DNA of 64,000 bases. Source: Sulfitobacter pontiacus. GTDB lineage: Bacteria > Pseudomonadota > Alphaproteobacteria > Rhodobacterales > Rhodobacteraceae. The notes beneath the pieces were generated by a model, which was not told the DNA's origin, searched no databases, and saw only the letters and a program-made list of their open reading frames with translations. Both the position numbers and the translations under genes were made by a program. Shown in pieces: positions 18,033-28,265 of the stretch; the stretch's first letter is position 1, and each line of letters begins with the position of its first letter. The stretch spans positions 2,962,929 to 3,026,928 of the forward strand of contig NZ_CP160849.1 of assembly GCF_040790665.1 (NCBI RefSeq), given 5' to 3'.

Positions 18033-19475
18033 TCACGTATCCGCCCATAATCTATCTAGTTTAGTGGCGTCAAAGTTCGGGAGCCGTTCGAAATGCGCTT
18101 CCGCACCAGTGTCTTTAACCAATACCCCAGCACCAAGCATCTCATCACGTATTTTATCTGCCAGATTAAAATCTTTGCTTTGCCTAGCAGTTTGACGCCT
18201 TTGCAAAAGGTCCTGAATCAACCCTGCCTCAGCATCGCTAAATCCATCAATTCTGGCCCAGTCTGGAATAGTACCGTCGAATAATCCTAGAAATGCCATC
18301 GATTGCCTTAGCTGCGAAACATCACCGCCAGTGGATAACGCGTGGCAATTTGTGATGGCATCCGGTGTGTTGAGATCATCTGCCAACGCGGCCAAAGTAC
18401 CATCGTGTACATCATCGCCAAGTTTCGTAGTCGACAGACCAATTTGACGATACCACTTCCTCAACGTCTTCTCCGCCTCGTCCCGCTTTTTCTCGGTCCA
18501 GTCCATCGGCTTGCGGTAATGCGTGCTGAGCATGACGAAACGGATCACCTCTCCCGGAACGCCTTGATCCAGCAGATCGCGCACGGTGAAGAAGTTACCA
18601 AGCGACTTGGACATTTTCTTGCCCTCGACCTGCAACATCTCGTTGTGCAGCCAGTAGCGTGCCATCTCGTCGGTGCCATTGGCGCAGCAGCTTTGGGCGA
18701 TCTCGTCCTCGTGGTGCGGGAATTGCAGGTCCAGACCGCCGCCGTGGATGTCAAAGACGTGCGGTGTGCTCTTCGCCTTGTCCGACAGACGGTCCTGACG
18801 CAGGGGCTCTTTCCACAGCAGCTCGTCCGCCATGGCGGAACATTCGATGTGCCAGCCGGGGCGGCCTCGGCCCCAGGGGCTGTCCCACCCCGGCGTCGCG
18901 TCGTCAGACGGTTTCCAAAGCACGAAATCCATCGGGTTACGCTTGTAGGGCGCAACCTCGACCCGCGCGCCGGCAATCATATCGTCGATCGACCGGCCCG
19001 ACAGCGCGCCATAGGCTTTGTAGCTTTCGACTGAAAATAGCACATGCCCCTCGGCGGTATAGGCGTGGCCCTTGGCGATCAGATCTTCGATCATCGCGAC
19101 CATCTGCGGAATATAGGCGGTGGCGCGTGGCATGTGGTCGGGCTCAAGCGCGCCGACGGCGGCCATATCGTCCAGAAACCACTGGGTTGTCTCGGCGGTG
19201 ATCTCTCCGATCGACCGCCCGCTTTGCACTGCGCGCGCGTTGATCTTGTCATCCACATCCGTGAAGTTGCGCACATAGGTCACGTGGGCGTCGCCATAGA
19301 CATGGCGCAGCAACCGGTTGAGCACGTCAAACACGATCACGGGGCGCGCATTGCCCAGATGGGCGCGGTCGTACACCGTGGGCCCACAGACATACATCCG
19401 CACGTTTTTATCATCAATCGGGGTGAAATCCTCGCGTTTGCGGGTTTTCGTGTTGTGCAGCTTGATCGTGGTCAT
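18033..19475 (-). CDS. cysS: cysteinyl-tRNA synthetase
   Basis: Class I synthetase charging tRNA-Cys. The 480 residues hold [15 protein letters not shown] (HIGH variant and first zinc Cys), the WHIECSAM and [14 protein letters not shown] zinc segment and KMSKSLGNF. Length is normal. Unusually, the last part of the gene (18033 to about 18450, roughly residues 340-480) is clearly poorer in G+C and uses A/T-ending codons, unlike the first two thirds; the reading frame stays intact and ends normally. Confidence 0.95.
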   Translation of the reverse strand: MTTIKLHNTKTRKREDFTPIDDKNVRMYVCGPTVYDRAHLGNARPVIVFDVLNRLLRHVYGDAHVTYVRNFTDVDDKINARAVQSGRSIGEITAETTQWFLDDMAAVGALEPDHMPRATAYIPQMVAMIEDLIAKGHAYTAEGHVLFSVESYKAYGALSGRSIDDMIAGARVEVAPYKRNPMDFVLWKPSDDATPGWDSPWGRGRPGWHIECSAMADELLWKEPLRQDRLSDKAKSTPHVFDIHGGGLDLQFPHHEDEIAQSCCANGTDEMARYWLHNEMLQVEGKKMSKSLGNFFTVRDLLDQGVPGEVIRFVMLSTHYRKPMDWTEKKRDEAEKTLRKWYRQIGLSTTKLGDDVHDGTLAALADDLNTPDAITNCHALSTGGDVSQLRQSMAFLGLFDGTIPDWARIDGFSDAEAGLIQDLLQRRQTARQSKDFNLADKIRDEMLGAGVLVKDTGAEAHFERLPNFDATKLDRLWADT

Positions 19476-19700
19476 GGCGCGTCCTTACGCAAGGATTGCG
19501 CGGGCATGGCACAGAAATCTCGGGAAGAAAACGATGTGAGCAAGCCCGCCGGAAGGTCTTAGCAGGTAATACAGCAAATAATGAGTGGCATCATCTTCAT
19601 GCCGTCTGCGTAGCCCGACCCGCCACTGGCGGTCAAGCCTGATTGACAAATCAACCATGCTCTGCGCCCCTGCGTCTTCAAGTTACGAGGGAGAGACGGC

Positions 19701-20879
19701 ATGCAACTATCATCGCGCATCACAGGGCTGCTTGGCGGCGGATCAGACGGCTGGGGCGTTTTCCTGCGCGCCCGCCAGATGATTGAACAGGGTACGCAGG
19801 TGACAGAGCTGACGATTGGCGAACATGACATCCGCACCGCCGCACCGATCCTGCAAGATATGCACCGCGCCGCTTTGGCCGGTCACACCGGATATGCGGC
19901 CATCCCCGGCACCACGGGTCTGCGCGATGCCGTGGCCGCGCGGTTGCAGGAACGTACCGGCGTGCCGACGACGCGCGACAATGTGCTGATCACGCCGGGC
20001 GGACAAAGCGCGCTGTTTGCCGCGCATATGGCGACCTGCAACCCCGGCGAGACAGCGCTTTATATCGATCCCTATTACGCCACCTACCCCGGTACGATCC
20101 GCGGTGTCAGCGCCCTGCCCCATGCGATCGCCGCCCGTGCGGAGGATGCGTTCCAGCCCCGTGCGGACGTGATTGCCGCCGCTGCGAAGCAGACCAACGC
20201 GGCGTCGCTGCTGGTGAATTCGCCCAACAACCCCACCGGCGTTGTCTACTCCCGCAAGACACTTGAAGGCATCGCGCAGGTCTGCCGCGATCACGACATG
20301 TGGCTGATCTCGGACGAGGTTTACGACACACAAGTCTGGGAGGGCGCGCATCTCTCGCCACGCGCGCTGGACGGGATGGCGGAGCATACTCTGGTCGTAG
20401 GGTCGATGTCGAAAAGCCACGCGATGACCGGCTCGCGCTGCGGCTGGATCGTCGGGCCCGTGGATGCGATCGAGCATCTGACCAATCTGGCGACCCACAC
20501 GACCTATGGCGTGCCCGGGTACATTCAAGACGCGGCGCTGTTCGCGCTGAACCAAGGCACCGGTTTCGAGACAGAGATCGCCGCCCCGTTCCAGCGCCGC
20601 CGTCTGCTGGCGCAAGACATTCTTGCGCGACAGAACGCCGTCAGCCTCGTGCCCGCCCAAGGCGCGATGTATCTGATGCTGGATGTGCGCAGCACCGGCA
20701 TGAGCGGCGAGGATTTCGCCTATGCGCTGCTGGAAAAACACCACATCGCGGTGATGCCCGGCGAAAGCTTCGGGACGGCAGCAGCAGGCCATATCCGCGT
20801 CGCGATGACCATCGAGGACACGCGCTTTGCCCAAGCGCTGGCGACAGTATGCGACTTCGCGGAAAGCCTCGCCGCCTGA
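19701..20879 (+). CDS. PLP-dependent aminotransferase, class I/II
   Basis: Fold-type I aminotransferase of 392 residues. Seen are the GYAAIPGTTGLRDAVA segment, the SPNNPTG motif, DEVY, and SMSKSHAMTGSRCGW in which the Lys binds PLP, then the C-terminal RVAMT with the carboxylate Arg. GAGGGAGAG lies a few bases before the ATG. Substrate is open; aspartate or aromatic amino acid transamination is common in this family. Confidence 0.9.
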   Translation: MQLSSRITGLLGGGSDGWGVFLRARQMIEQGTQVTELTIGEHDIRTAAPILQDMHRAALAGHTGYAAIPGTTGLRDAVAARLQERTGVPTTRDNVLITPGGQSALFAAHMATCNPGETALYIDPYYATYPGTIRGVSALPHAIAARAEDAFQPRADVIAAAAKQTNAASLLVNSPNNPTGVVYSRKTLEGIAQVCRDHDMWLISDEVYDTQVWEGAHLSPRALDGMAEHTLVVGSMSKSHAMTGSRCGWIVGPVDAIEHLTNLATHTTYGVPGYIQDAALFALNQGTGFETEIAAPFQRRRLLAQDILARQNAVSLVPAQGAMYLMLDVRSTGMSGEDFAYALLEKHHIAVMPGESFGTAAAGHIRVAMTIEDTRFAQALATVCDFAESLAA

Positions 20880-20914
20880 CGAAAACGTCGCGCGACCGCA
20901 GCTGCCAACATACG

Positions 20915-20947
20915 AAAAAGGCCGGAGGATGATCCTCCGGCCTTTTT
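20915..20947. terminator. bidirectional rho-independent terminator
   Basis: AAAAAGGCCGGAGGAT and ATCCTCCGGCCTTTTT form a long perfect stem with A- and T-runs on both sides. It separates the plus-strand aminotransferase gene from the convergent outer-membrane protein gene and can serve both. Confidence 0.95.
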
Positions 20948-21030
20948 GACTGGCACATTATTATTTCCTGCCGAGAGCACCGTTATGCGACGCCCTCGGC
21001 AGATACACCGCCAGTTGTCAGCGTGTCAGC

Positions 21031-21639
21031 TTAGAAGCGGTAGGAACCACGGATGTTGAATGTGGTTACGTCCGCGTCGTCACCGGAAACACCGTTTACG
21101 TCGTCAAACTTGTGCTCAAGCAGTTCTGCGCCGACGCTGTATTGCTCGGTGATTTTGTAATCCATGCCGATACCGTAGAAGGCACCGTCTTCGTCACCCA
21201 AGGATGTGTCGGCACGAGCGTAACCGCCGGTTGCGTAGATCAGAGTGCTACCCAAGTCGTAGCCACCTTTGATTTTCGCACGAGCAACGGAGTCGATGGA
21301 ACCCTGTGTTACGCCTGCAGCGTCTTCTAGGTCGATGTCTGTCTTGTCGTAGTCAAGCTCACCGCCCAATACGAAGCGACCGAAGTCGTAGTTGTAACCA
21401 GCGTGGAAACCGTAGGACCCGTTGTCACCTTCCAGACCGTTGTCGATCTCAGCGTCGGAATAGCCCAGTTGCAGACCGGTGTAGAAGCCTGTCCAGTCGC
21501 CACCCAGGTCGGGTGCAGGAACAGGTGCGGTCATCACGGGCTCAACCACTGGCTCTGCCAGGCTACCGGCGTATGTTGCGCCAGCGAATGCTGTGGATGC
21601 CAGAACGGCTGCGGATGCAAGTTTCATAGTGCGTTTCAT
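21031..21639 (-). CDS. outer-membrane beta-barrel protein
   Basis: A 202-residue precursor. MKRTMKLASAAVLASTAFAGATYA is a clear Sec signal peptide, with cleavage near residue 24. The mature part starts with an acidic Pro-rich stretch and then runs in alternating strands rich in Gly, Tyr and Asp, ending in Phe (NIRGSYRF), as in OmpA-like 8-strand barrels. GAGGAG lies upstream of ATG 21639. About 370 bases of non-coding DNA precede it, room for regulation. Confidence 0.88.
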   Translation of the reverse strand: MKRTMKLASAAVLASTAFAGATYAGSLAEPVVEPVMTAPVPAPDLGGDWTGFYTGLQLGYSDAEIDNGLEGDNGSYGFHAGYNYDFGRFVLGGELDYDKTDIDLEDAAGVTQGSIDSVARAKIKGGYDLGSTLIYATGGYARADTSLGDEDGAFYGIGMDYKITEQYSVGAELLEHKFDDVNGVSGDDADVTTFNIRGSYRF

Positions 21640-22010
21640 AATCGTAACTCCTCGATCAGTTTGTACCGGAGCGGGCGCTTCCCGCTTCATCGACACAACA
21701 CGGCAGCTAAGATCTGGTTTCGGGATTTCCCAATCACGGGTTGGTGATCGGTAAATTGTTGCTCAAATGCACGGCGTCTCGGCGGCCCGTCGCCGCTATT
21801 AATCCTTTTTACCAAGGCCAAAACGCAGTTCCGCGGAGATGCGCCAAAATCACCCGAAATTAAATTTTCAAGAAGATGGAACAATCTGCGCGTAGGCTGC
21901 AGCAGGAATCCCGCGAAAATGCTGCAAAAAGTGGCGTTTACCCCCCTATGTGCTAGGTAGCGATGCGGCGCGGATGACAGCATGTCCGGCATAATCGAGG
22001 CGAAACGAGT
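21640..22010. other. intergenic region between divergent omp and cls genes
   Basis: Carries the leader of the outer-membrane protein gene (minus strand) and the promoter side of the cardiolipin synthase gene (plus strand). The composition is mixed with several A/T-rich patches. I see no small gene with a convincing start. Confidence 0.4.
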
Positions 22011-23375
22011 ATGATCAATTTCTTCATTACCCATATAGAGGTCGTTGGCGTCATCCTTTTGACCCTCGGCGTGGCCTTCATCCTGCTTCAGCAGCGCCGC
22101 AGCCCACAATCTACTGCCGCTTGGATCCTGTTTCTGGTGGTGATGCCCTATGTCGCCGCGCCCTTGTTCTTGGCGCTTGGCTTTCGCAAACAGGGCAAAC
22201 GCTACGAGCCTATTATCTTTACCCAAAAAGAAGACCCGCAAACGCCCGTGCATGCTCTGGACGAGATGTTCCAGAGCTTCAACCTGCCCCCCGCGCTGGA
22301 AGCACAGCGACTGAACCTGCATGATACACCGCAAACCGCCTATGCCGCCGCGATGGAGGTCATCGAGAGCGCGACACAGACGATTGATGTGCTGTTCTAT
22401 ATCGTCTCGGACGATGACACCGGCAATCACGTGGTCGACGCCCTGACCGAAAAAGCCCGCAACGGCGTCAAGGTGCGCCTGCTGATGGACCGGCTTGGCA
22501 CCCTGCGCGGCCCCTCCAAGGCGGTCAAGGCGCTGCGCAAGGCCGGCGGCGAGGTGCTGTTCTTTTCGCCGATCCTGCAACTGCCCAGCAGTGGCCACCT
22601 GAACCTGCGCAACCATCGCAAGATGATCATCGCCGATCATGCCCGTGCTTTTTCAGGCGGGATGAACATTGGCGAACACTATATGTCAGACCATCCCCAC
22701 ACCGATCACTGGGTTGATCTGGCCTTCACCCTTGAAGGGCAATCGGTACAGACCTTCTGCGATGTCTTCCGCTCGGACTGGGAAGTCGCCTGTGGTGAAG
22801 ACGTGGATCATATCACAACGCCTGCCCCGACCACTGCGGGCAATGCCACCGTGCAGTTGATACCCTCGGGCCCCGATATTGTCGAAGACCCGCTGCACGA
22901 CGGGATCATTCGCGCGCTGCATCTGGCGAAAACCCGTATCTGGATCGCCACCCCCTATTTCGTCCCGACCGAGCCGCTGGCCAATGCGCTGCGCATCGCG
23001 GCGCTGCGCGGGGTGGATGTGCGTATTCTGGTGCCACAAAAGTCGAACCAGCATATCGCGGACTTCGCCCGTGGCGGCTATCTGCGCGATGCGCATACCG
23101 CAGGGGCCAAGGTCAAATACTTTGAACCTGCGATGATCCACGCGAAAGCCGCGCTGATTGATGATGTGGGGCTTGTGGGCACGGCGAATTTCGACGTGCG
23201 CAGTATGCTTTTGAACTTTGAGGCGATGTTGTTCGTTTATGATGCACGCAGCGTGTCAACCCTGTCGGACTGGTTCACGGCCCGCGAGGCAGACTGCCAC
23301 GAGAATATGCCAAGCCCGCATTTGCCCCGCCGTCTGGCCGAGGGCGTCTTTCGCATAGGAGCACCGATCTTGTGA
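22011..23375 (+). CDS. cls: cardiolipin synthase (phospholipase D family)
   Basis: Joins phosphatidylglycerol units into cardiolipin at the inner membrane. Two N-terminal membrane helices (about residues 5-25 and 38-58) are followed by two PLD domains with HKD variants: LRNHRKMIIADH, and MIHAKAALID near residue 375. The 454-residue length is usual. Its TGA overlaps the GTG start of the next gene. Confidence 0.92.
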   Translation: MINFFITHIEVVGVILLTLGVAFILLQQRRSPQSTAAWILFLVVMPYVAAPLFLALGFRKQGKRYEPIIFTQKEDPQTPVHALDEMFQSFNLPPALEAQRLNLHDTPQTAYAAAMEVIESATQTIDVLFYIVSDDDTGNHVVDALTEKARNGVKVRLLMDRLGTLRGPSKAVKALRKAGGEVLFFSPILQLPSSGHLNLRNHRKMIIADHARAFSGGMNIGEHYMSDHPHTDHWVDLAFTLEGQSVQTFCDVFRSDWEVACGEDVDHITTPAPTTAGNATVQLIPSGPDIVEDPLHDGIIRALHLAKTRIWIATPYFVPTEPLANALRIAALRGVDVRILVPQKSNQHIADFARGGYLRDAHTAGAKVKYFEPAMIHAKAALIDDVGLVGTANFDVRSMLLNFEAMLFVYDARSVSTLSDWFTAREADCHENMPSPHLPRRLAEGVFRIGAPIL

Positions 23376-24079
23376 CCCAAGCCCCCCTTCGCATCGCCAG
23401 CTACAACATGCGCAAGGCCATGGGCACTGACCGCAAACGGGATCCCGCCCGCATCCTGCGCGTGATCCAGACGCTCGCGGCGGATATCGTCGTGCTGCAA
23501 GAGGCCGACATGCGCCTTGGCCCCCGCCCCTCGGCGCTGCCCATGGATCAGGTGACGGCGCAGACCGGTTTGATCGCCGTGCCTGTCCCCAGTGAGGTCA
23601 GCATCGGCTGGCATGGCAACGCGGTCTTGCTGCGCCCCGAGGCAGAGCTGATCGAGGTCAAACACCTGAACCTGCCGGGGATGGAGCCGCGCGGTGCGAT
23701 GGTGGTGGATTTCGACCTGCGCGATATCCCGCTGCGCATCATTGCCACCCATCTGGGGCTGATGCGCCGGTCGCGGCGCGCTCAGCTTTCCGCGCTCATC
23801 GCCCATCTGGATGCACAGTCCAAACGGCCGACGTTGATCGCGGGCGATATGAATGAATGGTCGCTGAACGTCGGGCTCGGACGTCTGGCGCATCACTTTG
23901 ACATCTACGCACCGGGTAAAAGCTATCACGCGCGCTTGCCTTTGGCCGCATTGGATCGCATCGCGGTGGACGACGCGCTGCATGTGATTGACGGTGGCGT
24001 CTGCGAGACTGACGATGCGCGCCGCGCCTCGGACCACCTGCCCATCTGGCTGGATTTCGCGCGTTCTACAGGTCAGTAG
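23372..24079 (+). CDS. endonuclease/exonuclease/phosphatase family protein
   Basis: An EEP-fold hydrolase of 235 residues. Visible are ASYNMRK at the start, VLQEAD (metal Glu), ATHLG, IAGDMNEW and the final SDHLPIWLDF with the catalytic His. It begins with GTG at 23372, overlapping the cls stop by 4 bases (GTGA), so both are one unit. The pairing suggests a role on lipids or a membrane phosphodiester rather than DNA repair, but this is inference. Confidence 0.87.
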   Translation: MTQAPLRIASYNMRKAMGTDRKRDPARILRVIQTLAADIVVLQEADMRLGPRPSALPMDQVTAQTGLIAVPVPSEVSIGWHGNAVLLRPEAELIEVKHLNLPGMEPRGAMVVDFDLRDIPLRIIATHLGLMRRSRRAQLSALIAHLDAQSKRPTLIAGDMNEWSLNVGLGRLAHHFDIYAPGKSYHARLPLAALDRIAVDDALHVIDGGVCETDDARRASDHLPIWLDFARSTGQ

Positions 24080-24178
24080 AGCGCGCGAAATCAGCTAAAT
24101 TATCAGGTGAGACTGCCAGCACAACCTATTGATAATTATAATACAAACGCCACACTTAAACCAATTTATGAAGTACCG

Positions 24179-27100
24179 TCAGAGCAGTTTCCGCAGCCGC
24201 GCCTCCTCTGCGCGCGCCTGTTCGATCGCGGCGTGTTTCACCGGCCCATAGCCCCGAATATCCATCGGCAGTGCCAGCAGCTTTTGCACCGTCTCGACCG
24301 TTGTCTCACAGGTCTTGGCGGGCAGCTCTGCCAGCAAGGCTTCATACCAGCGGATCAGCGCCACTTCTTCGCGACGTTCCTGAGTGTAGGAAAACACATC
24401 CAGCGCCGTGCCCCGTAGCGGACGCAGCTTTGATAGCGTGGCCAGCACCGGCGCGAACCACGCACCGAACGCGCGCTTGACGGGCCGCCCCCGCGCGTCC
24501 TTGCGCAGAGACACGATCGGCGGAGCCATGTGGTAGTTGATCTTGAACCCCGGCTCGAATTCCTGTGCCAGCATCTCGGCGAAGGCAGGATCACTGTGCA
24601 GCCGCGCGACCTCGTATTCATCCTTGAACGCCATCAGTTTGAACAGGGCCTTAGCTGCCACCTGCGTCAGCGCGTCGGCATGAGCGGCGGGGACGGCGGC
24701 GCTGAACTGCGCAAGCCGGTCGCGGTAGCGCTGCGCGTAGCTGTCGTTTTGATAGGCCCGCAACCGGTCGGCCCGATCCGCGATCAACGCGGCGCAGTCC
24801 AGATCGGGCTGTTCGTTCGACGGCAAGGCTAGAGCGTCAGGCGTTTCGGCCATCACGCGGCCCAGATCAAAGGCACGGTGGTTTTTGTCGATGGCCACGC
24901 CGTTTAACACAATCGCCTGCCGCAGCGCGCCGTGAGACACGGGCACCAGCCCTTTCTGCCACGCGAAGCCCAGCATGATCATATTGGCGAAAACCGTATC
25001 ACCCAAAAACCGTTCTGCCATCGCATTGGCATCGAAACCGGCAAGGTTTTCACCCCCCACGGTATCGCGGATCACACTCTCGCGCTGGTCAGTGTGCAGC
25101 TGCGCGTCACGGTGCAACACCAGATCGCCCGTGGGCATTTCGGCGAGGTTCAGCACCACCTTGGTCGCGGGCCCGTAGTAGACCGACGCCTGCGCGGCAG
25201 AGGAAACGACGATGTCGCAGCCAATCACCGCATCCGCCGCCCCGTGATCAATGCGCACCTGATGGATTGCATTAGGGCGCGCGCCGATCCGGATAAAGCT
25301 AAGCACCGTGCCGAACTTCTGCGCGAAGCCGGTGAAATCCAGCACGCTGGCACCCTTGCCCTCCAGATGCGCGGCCATGGTGATCAGCGCCCCGACCGTG
25401 ATCACGCCGGTGCCGCCCACGCCTGTGACCAACAGATCAAAGGGCGCATCAAGGCTGGGCAGTTCGGGACGCGAGATACCCGCCAGCAGCGCGTCCACGT
25501 CGACCTCTGCCCCGGTTTTCTTGCGCCGCACCGCCCCTTCAAGGGTGACGAAGCTGGGGCAGAACCCGTTCAGACACGAGAAATCCTTGTTGCAGCTCGA
25601 CAGGTTGATCTTGCGCTTGCGGCCCAGATCCGTTTCTAGCGGTTCGATGCTCAGACAGTTGCTTTCAAGCGAGCAATCGCCGCAGCCCTCGCATACAGCG
25701 GGGTTGATGAAGGCAAAGCGTTTGGGGTCCTCCATCTGCCCGCGCTTGCGGCGGCGGCGTTTTTCGGTAGCGCAGGTCTGTTCGTAGATCAGCACCGACA
25801 CGCCTTTGACCTCACGCAGTTCGCGTTGCACAGTGTCCATCTCTTCACGCGGGTGAAAGCTGGTGCCTTGGGGGAAATCGCCGCGGTCGAATTTGTCGAT
25901 CACATCCGACACCAAGGCGATACGCTGGACCCCTTCAGCACGACAGGCCTGCGCGATCCCGGTCACGCTGATCGGCCCGTCGACGGGTTGGCCCCCGGTC
26001 ATGGCCACCGCGTCGTTATAGAGGATCTTATAGGCGATATTCGTCCCTGCCGCGACAGCCTGCCGAATGGCAAGCGACCCTGAATGGTACCACGTGCCCT
26101 CGCCCAAATTCTGGAACAGATGTTTGCCGCCGTTGAACTTAGAGGCCACCACATGCGGCACACCCTCGCCGCCCATCTGCGCATAGCCACCGGTTTCGCG
26201 GTCCATCCACCCCGCCATGACGTGGCAACCGATGCCCGATGCGGCCTGCGACCCCTCGGGCAGCTTGGTCGAGGTGTTATGCGGGCAGCCCGAACAGAAA
26301 TATGGCGTGCGTTTTGCCCCCGGCACATTCAGCAGGACAGGAGGCTTTTCAGTCAGCGCGCGCGCCTTTTGCGGCAGGTTTTCATCGGGGAAGAACGCGT
26401 CCAACCTCTCGGCCACCACGGGCACCAGCGCCAGCGGGCTTAGTTCGCCGGTCCAGGGCAGCAGCGGGTCGCCGGCCGCGCGGTGTTTGCCGACCATGCG
26501 ACCGGGCTTGTGCCCCGGCCAGTCGTAGAAATATTCCTTCAGCTGGCTTTCGATGATGCCGCGCTTTTCCTCGATCACCAGCACTTCTTCCGTGTCGGCA
26601 ACAAAGGCCAGCGCATCACGCCGCGCCAAGGGCCAGACCATGCCGACTTTGTAGATATCGATGCCAAGACGGCGGCAGGCGGCTTCGTCCAGACCCAGCA
26701 GACGCAGCGCCTCCATCAGATCCAGATGGCCCTTGCCGGTGGTGACGATGCCAAAGGTGGCATTGTCCAGATTGTAGATACGCCTGTCGATCGGGTTGGC
26801 CTCGACAAAGGCTTCGACGGCGCTGAGCTTATGTTGCAACCGGGTCTCGATCTCGGGGCTTGGCATGTCCGAGCGGCGCACATGCAGCCCGCCGGGCGGT
26901 GGCGTGATCTGGGGCAGCGTAAACGCGCGGTCAGGCTGCAACGCCACCGACTGCCCGCTTTCCACCGTCTCGGAAATCGCTTTGAACCCGACCCATGTGC
27001 CGGAAAAACGGCTTAGCGCGAGCCCATAGGCCCCGAACTCCAGAAACTCTCCGACATTCGCGGGATTCAGCGTCGGCATCATCCAGGTCATAAAGGCGAC

Positions 27101-27595
27101 ATCCGATTGATGCGGCATGGACGACGACACACAGCCGTGGTCATCCCCCGCCACAACCAGCACGCCCCCCTTGGGCGAAGAGCCATAGGCGTTGCCGTGG
27201 CGTAGCGCGTCCCCCGACCGGTCCACCCCCGGCCCCTTGCCGTACCACATGGAGAATACGCCCTCGACCTCGCAATGGGGATCAAGCACAGCCTGCTGCG
27301 CCCCCAGAACCGCCGTGGCCCCCAAATCTTCGTTCACCGCGGGCATAAAGGTGATGTTGTTGTCCTTGGTCACATCCCGTGCGCGCCATAGTTCAAGATC
27401 GACCGCGCCCAAAGGCGATCCGCGATACCCCGAGATAAACCCCGCGGTGTTCAGCCCCTGCTGCTTATCGCGCCGCGCCTGATCCAACATGATCCGCACC
27501 AGCGCTTGGGTGCCGGTCAGAAACACCGTTCCTTCTGTGCGCGCGTAGCGGTCGGATAAGGCATAGGGGTAAAAATCGTGGGTTTCTTTGGTCAT
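24179..27595 (-). CDS. fused indolepyruvate:ferredoxin oxidoreductase
   Basis: A single 1138-residue chain joining the alpha and beta (IorA/IorB-like) parts. It oxidatively decarboxylates aryl- or branched 2-oxo acids to acyl-CoA with ferredoxin. The N-terminal pyrimidine-binding part has GYRGSPLGAVD; the TPP-binding core carries CSGCPHN...GIGCHVMAGW; a ferredoxin-type cluster region has CEGCGDCSLESNC and later CNKDFSCLNGFCP; the C-terminal third (about 720-900) is the gamma-type domain with VTGVGGTGVITVG. The Lrp-type gene is divergent and probably controls it. Confidence 0.92.
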   Translation of the reverse strand: MTKETHDFYPYALSDRYARTEGTVFLTGTQALVRIMLDQARRDKQQGLNTAGFISGYRGSPLGAVDLELWRARDVTKDNNITFMPAVNEDLGATAVLGAQQAVLDPHCEVEGVFSMWYGKGPGVDRSGDALRHGNAYGSSPKGGVLVVAGDDHGCVSSSMPHQSDVAFMTWMMPTLNPANVGEFLEFGAYGLALSRFSGTWVGFKAISETVESGQSVALQPDRAFTLPQITPPPGGLHVRRSDMPSPEIETRLQHKLSAVEAFVEANPIDRRIYNLDNATFGIVTTGKGHLDLMEALRLLGLDEAACRRLGIDIYKVGMVWPLARRDALAFVADTEEVLVIEEKRGIIESQLKEYFYDWPGHKPGRMVGKHRAAGDPLLPWTGELSPLALVPVVAERLDAFFPDENLPQKARALTEKPPVLLNVPGAKRTPYFCSGCPHNTSTKLPEGSQAASGIGCHVMAGWMDRETGGYAQMGGEGVPHVVASKFNGGKHLFQNLGEGTWYHSGSLAIRQAVAAGTNIAYKILYNDAVAMTGGQPVDGPISVTGIAQACRAEGVQRIALVSDVIDKFDRGDFPQGTSFHPREEMDTVQRELREVKGVSVLIYEQTCATEKRRRRKRGQMEDPKRFAFINPAVCEGCGDCSLESNCLSIEPLETDLGRKRKINLSSCNKDFSCLNGFCPSFVTLEGAVRRKKTGAEVDVDALLAGISRPELPSLDAPFDLLVTGVGGTGVITVGALITMAAHLEGKGASVLDFTGFAQKFGTVLSFIRIGARPNAIHQVRIDHGAADAVIGCDIVVSSAAQASVYYGPATKVVLNLAEMPTGDLVLHRDAQLHTDQRESVIRDTVGGENLAGFDANAMAERFLGDTVFANMIMLGFAWQKGLVPVSHGALRQAIVLNGVAIDKNHRAFDLGRVMAETPDALALPSNEQPDLDCAALIADRADRLRAYQNDSYAQRYRDRLAQFSAAVPAAHADALTQVAAKALFKLMAFKDEYEVARLHSDPAFAEMLAQEFEPGFKINYHMAPPIVSLRKDARGRPVKRAFGAWFAPVLATLSKLRPLRGTALDVFSYTQERREEVALIRWYEALLAELPAKTCETTVETVQKLLALPMDIRGYGPVKHAAIEQARAEEARLRKLL

Positions 27596-27671
27596 GATGG
27601 CAATCCTTGGCTGTCTTGACCATCAAACCACGTTTCCGTGAAATATCTGCCCCCTCTTGCGCCTGCACGCG

Positions 27672-27692
27672 GAATAAACGAATGTTTTATTC
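27672..27692. promoter_or_regulatory. inverted repeat, likely Lrp-type operator
   Basis: GAATAAA and TTTATTC flank a 7-base spacer in the gap between the divergent oxidoreductase and Lrp-family genes, 22 bases before the regulator start. A/T-rich dyads of this size are typical Lrp/AsnC sites. The assignment rests on position and symmetry only. Confidence 0.5.
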
Positions 27693-27713
27693 AGCATATA
27701 GGGGATTGATGAA

Positions 27714-28184
27714 ATGTCTGACCAAATGCGCTTTGACGACCGCGACCGCAAGATACTGGAGCTGTTGCAGCGCGACTGCCGCATCTCGAACGCCGACCTG
27801 GCAGAGCGGGCCGGCATGTCCGCCTCCGCCTGCTGGCGGCGGGTGAAAGCGTTCGAGGACGCCGGCGTGATCGAACGCTACCGCGCGGATGTGTCCCCGA
27901 CCAAAGCGGGCAACAGCTTTCAGGCGCTGGTGCAGGTGCAGCTTGCGCGTCACAATCAGGAAAAGCTGGCCGAGTTCATCAAAGCCATCGCGCATCGTGC
28001 CGAGGTGCTGGAATGCTATGCCACCACCGGACAGGCCGACTACCAAATGCGCGTCCTCTGCCGCGACATCGCCGCCTATAACCGCTTTCTCGAAGATTTC
28101 CTGTTCCGCCTCCCCGCCGTCGAAAGCGCCCAAACCAACGTGGTCCTGCGCGAGATCAAACGGAATACGAGCGTTCCGATGTAG
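27714..28184 (+). CDS. Lrp/AsnC family transcriptional regulator
   Basis: A 156-residue regulator with an N-terminal winged HTH (DRKILELLQRDCRISNADLAERAGMSASACWRRVKAFEDAGVI in parts) and a C-terminal RAM/AsnC ligand domain ending in the usual VVLREIKRNT. The start at 27714 follows GGGGATTGATGAA. It is divergent from the 2-oxo acid oxidoreductase gene, and control of that gene by amino or 2-oxo acids is the natural inference. Confidence 0.92.
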   Translation: MSDQMRFDDRDRKILELLQRDCRISNADLAERAGMSASACWRRVKAFEDAGVIERYRADVSPTKAGNSFQALVQVQLARHNQEKLAEFIKAIAHRAEVLECYATTGQADYQMRVLCRDIAAYNRFLEDFLFRLPAVESAQTNVVLREIKRNTSVPM

Positions 28185-28201
28185 CGACACCAAACGAAGA
28201 A

Positions 28202-28223
28202 AGGGTGCCCGATGGGGCACCCT
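28202..28223. terminator. hairpin terminator after the Lrp gene
   Basis: AGGGTGCCC and GGGCACCCT pair around GATG, 18 bases past the regulator stop. The tail is weak (gagtttcg). Confidence 0.7.
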
Positions 28224-28265
28224 GAGTTTCGCCTGACCTTGCTCATCGTTCACCGCTCGTTTGTT

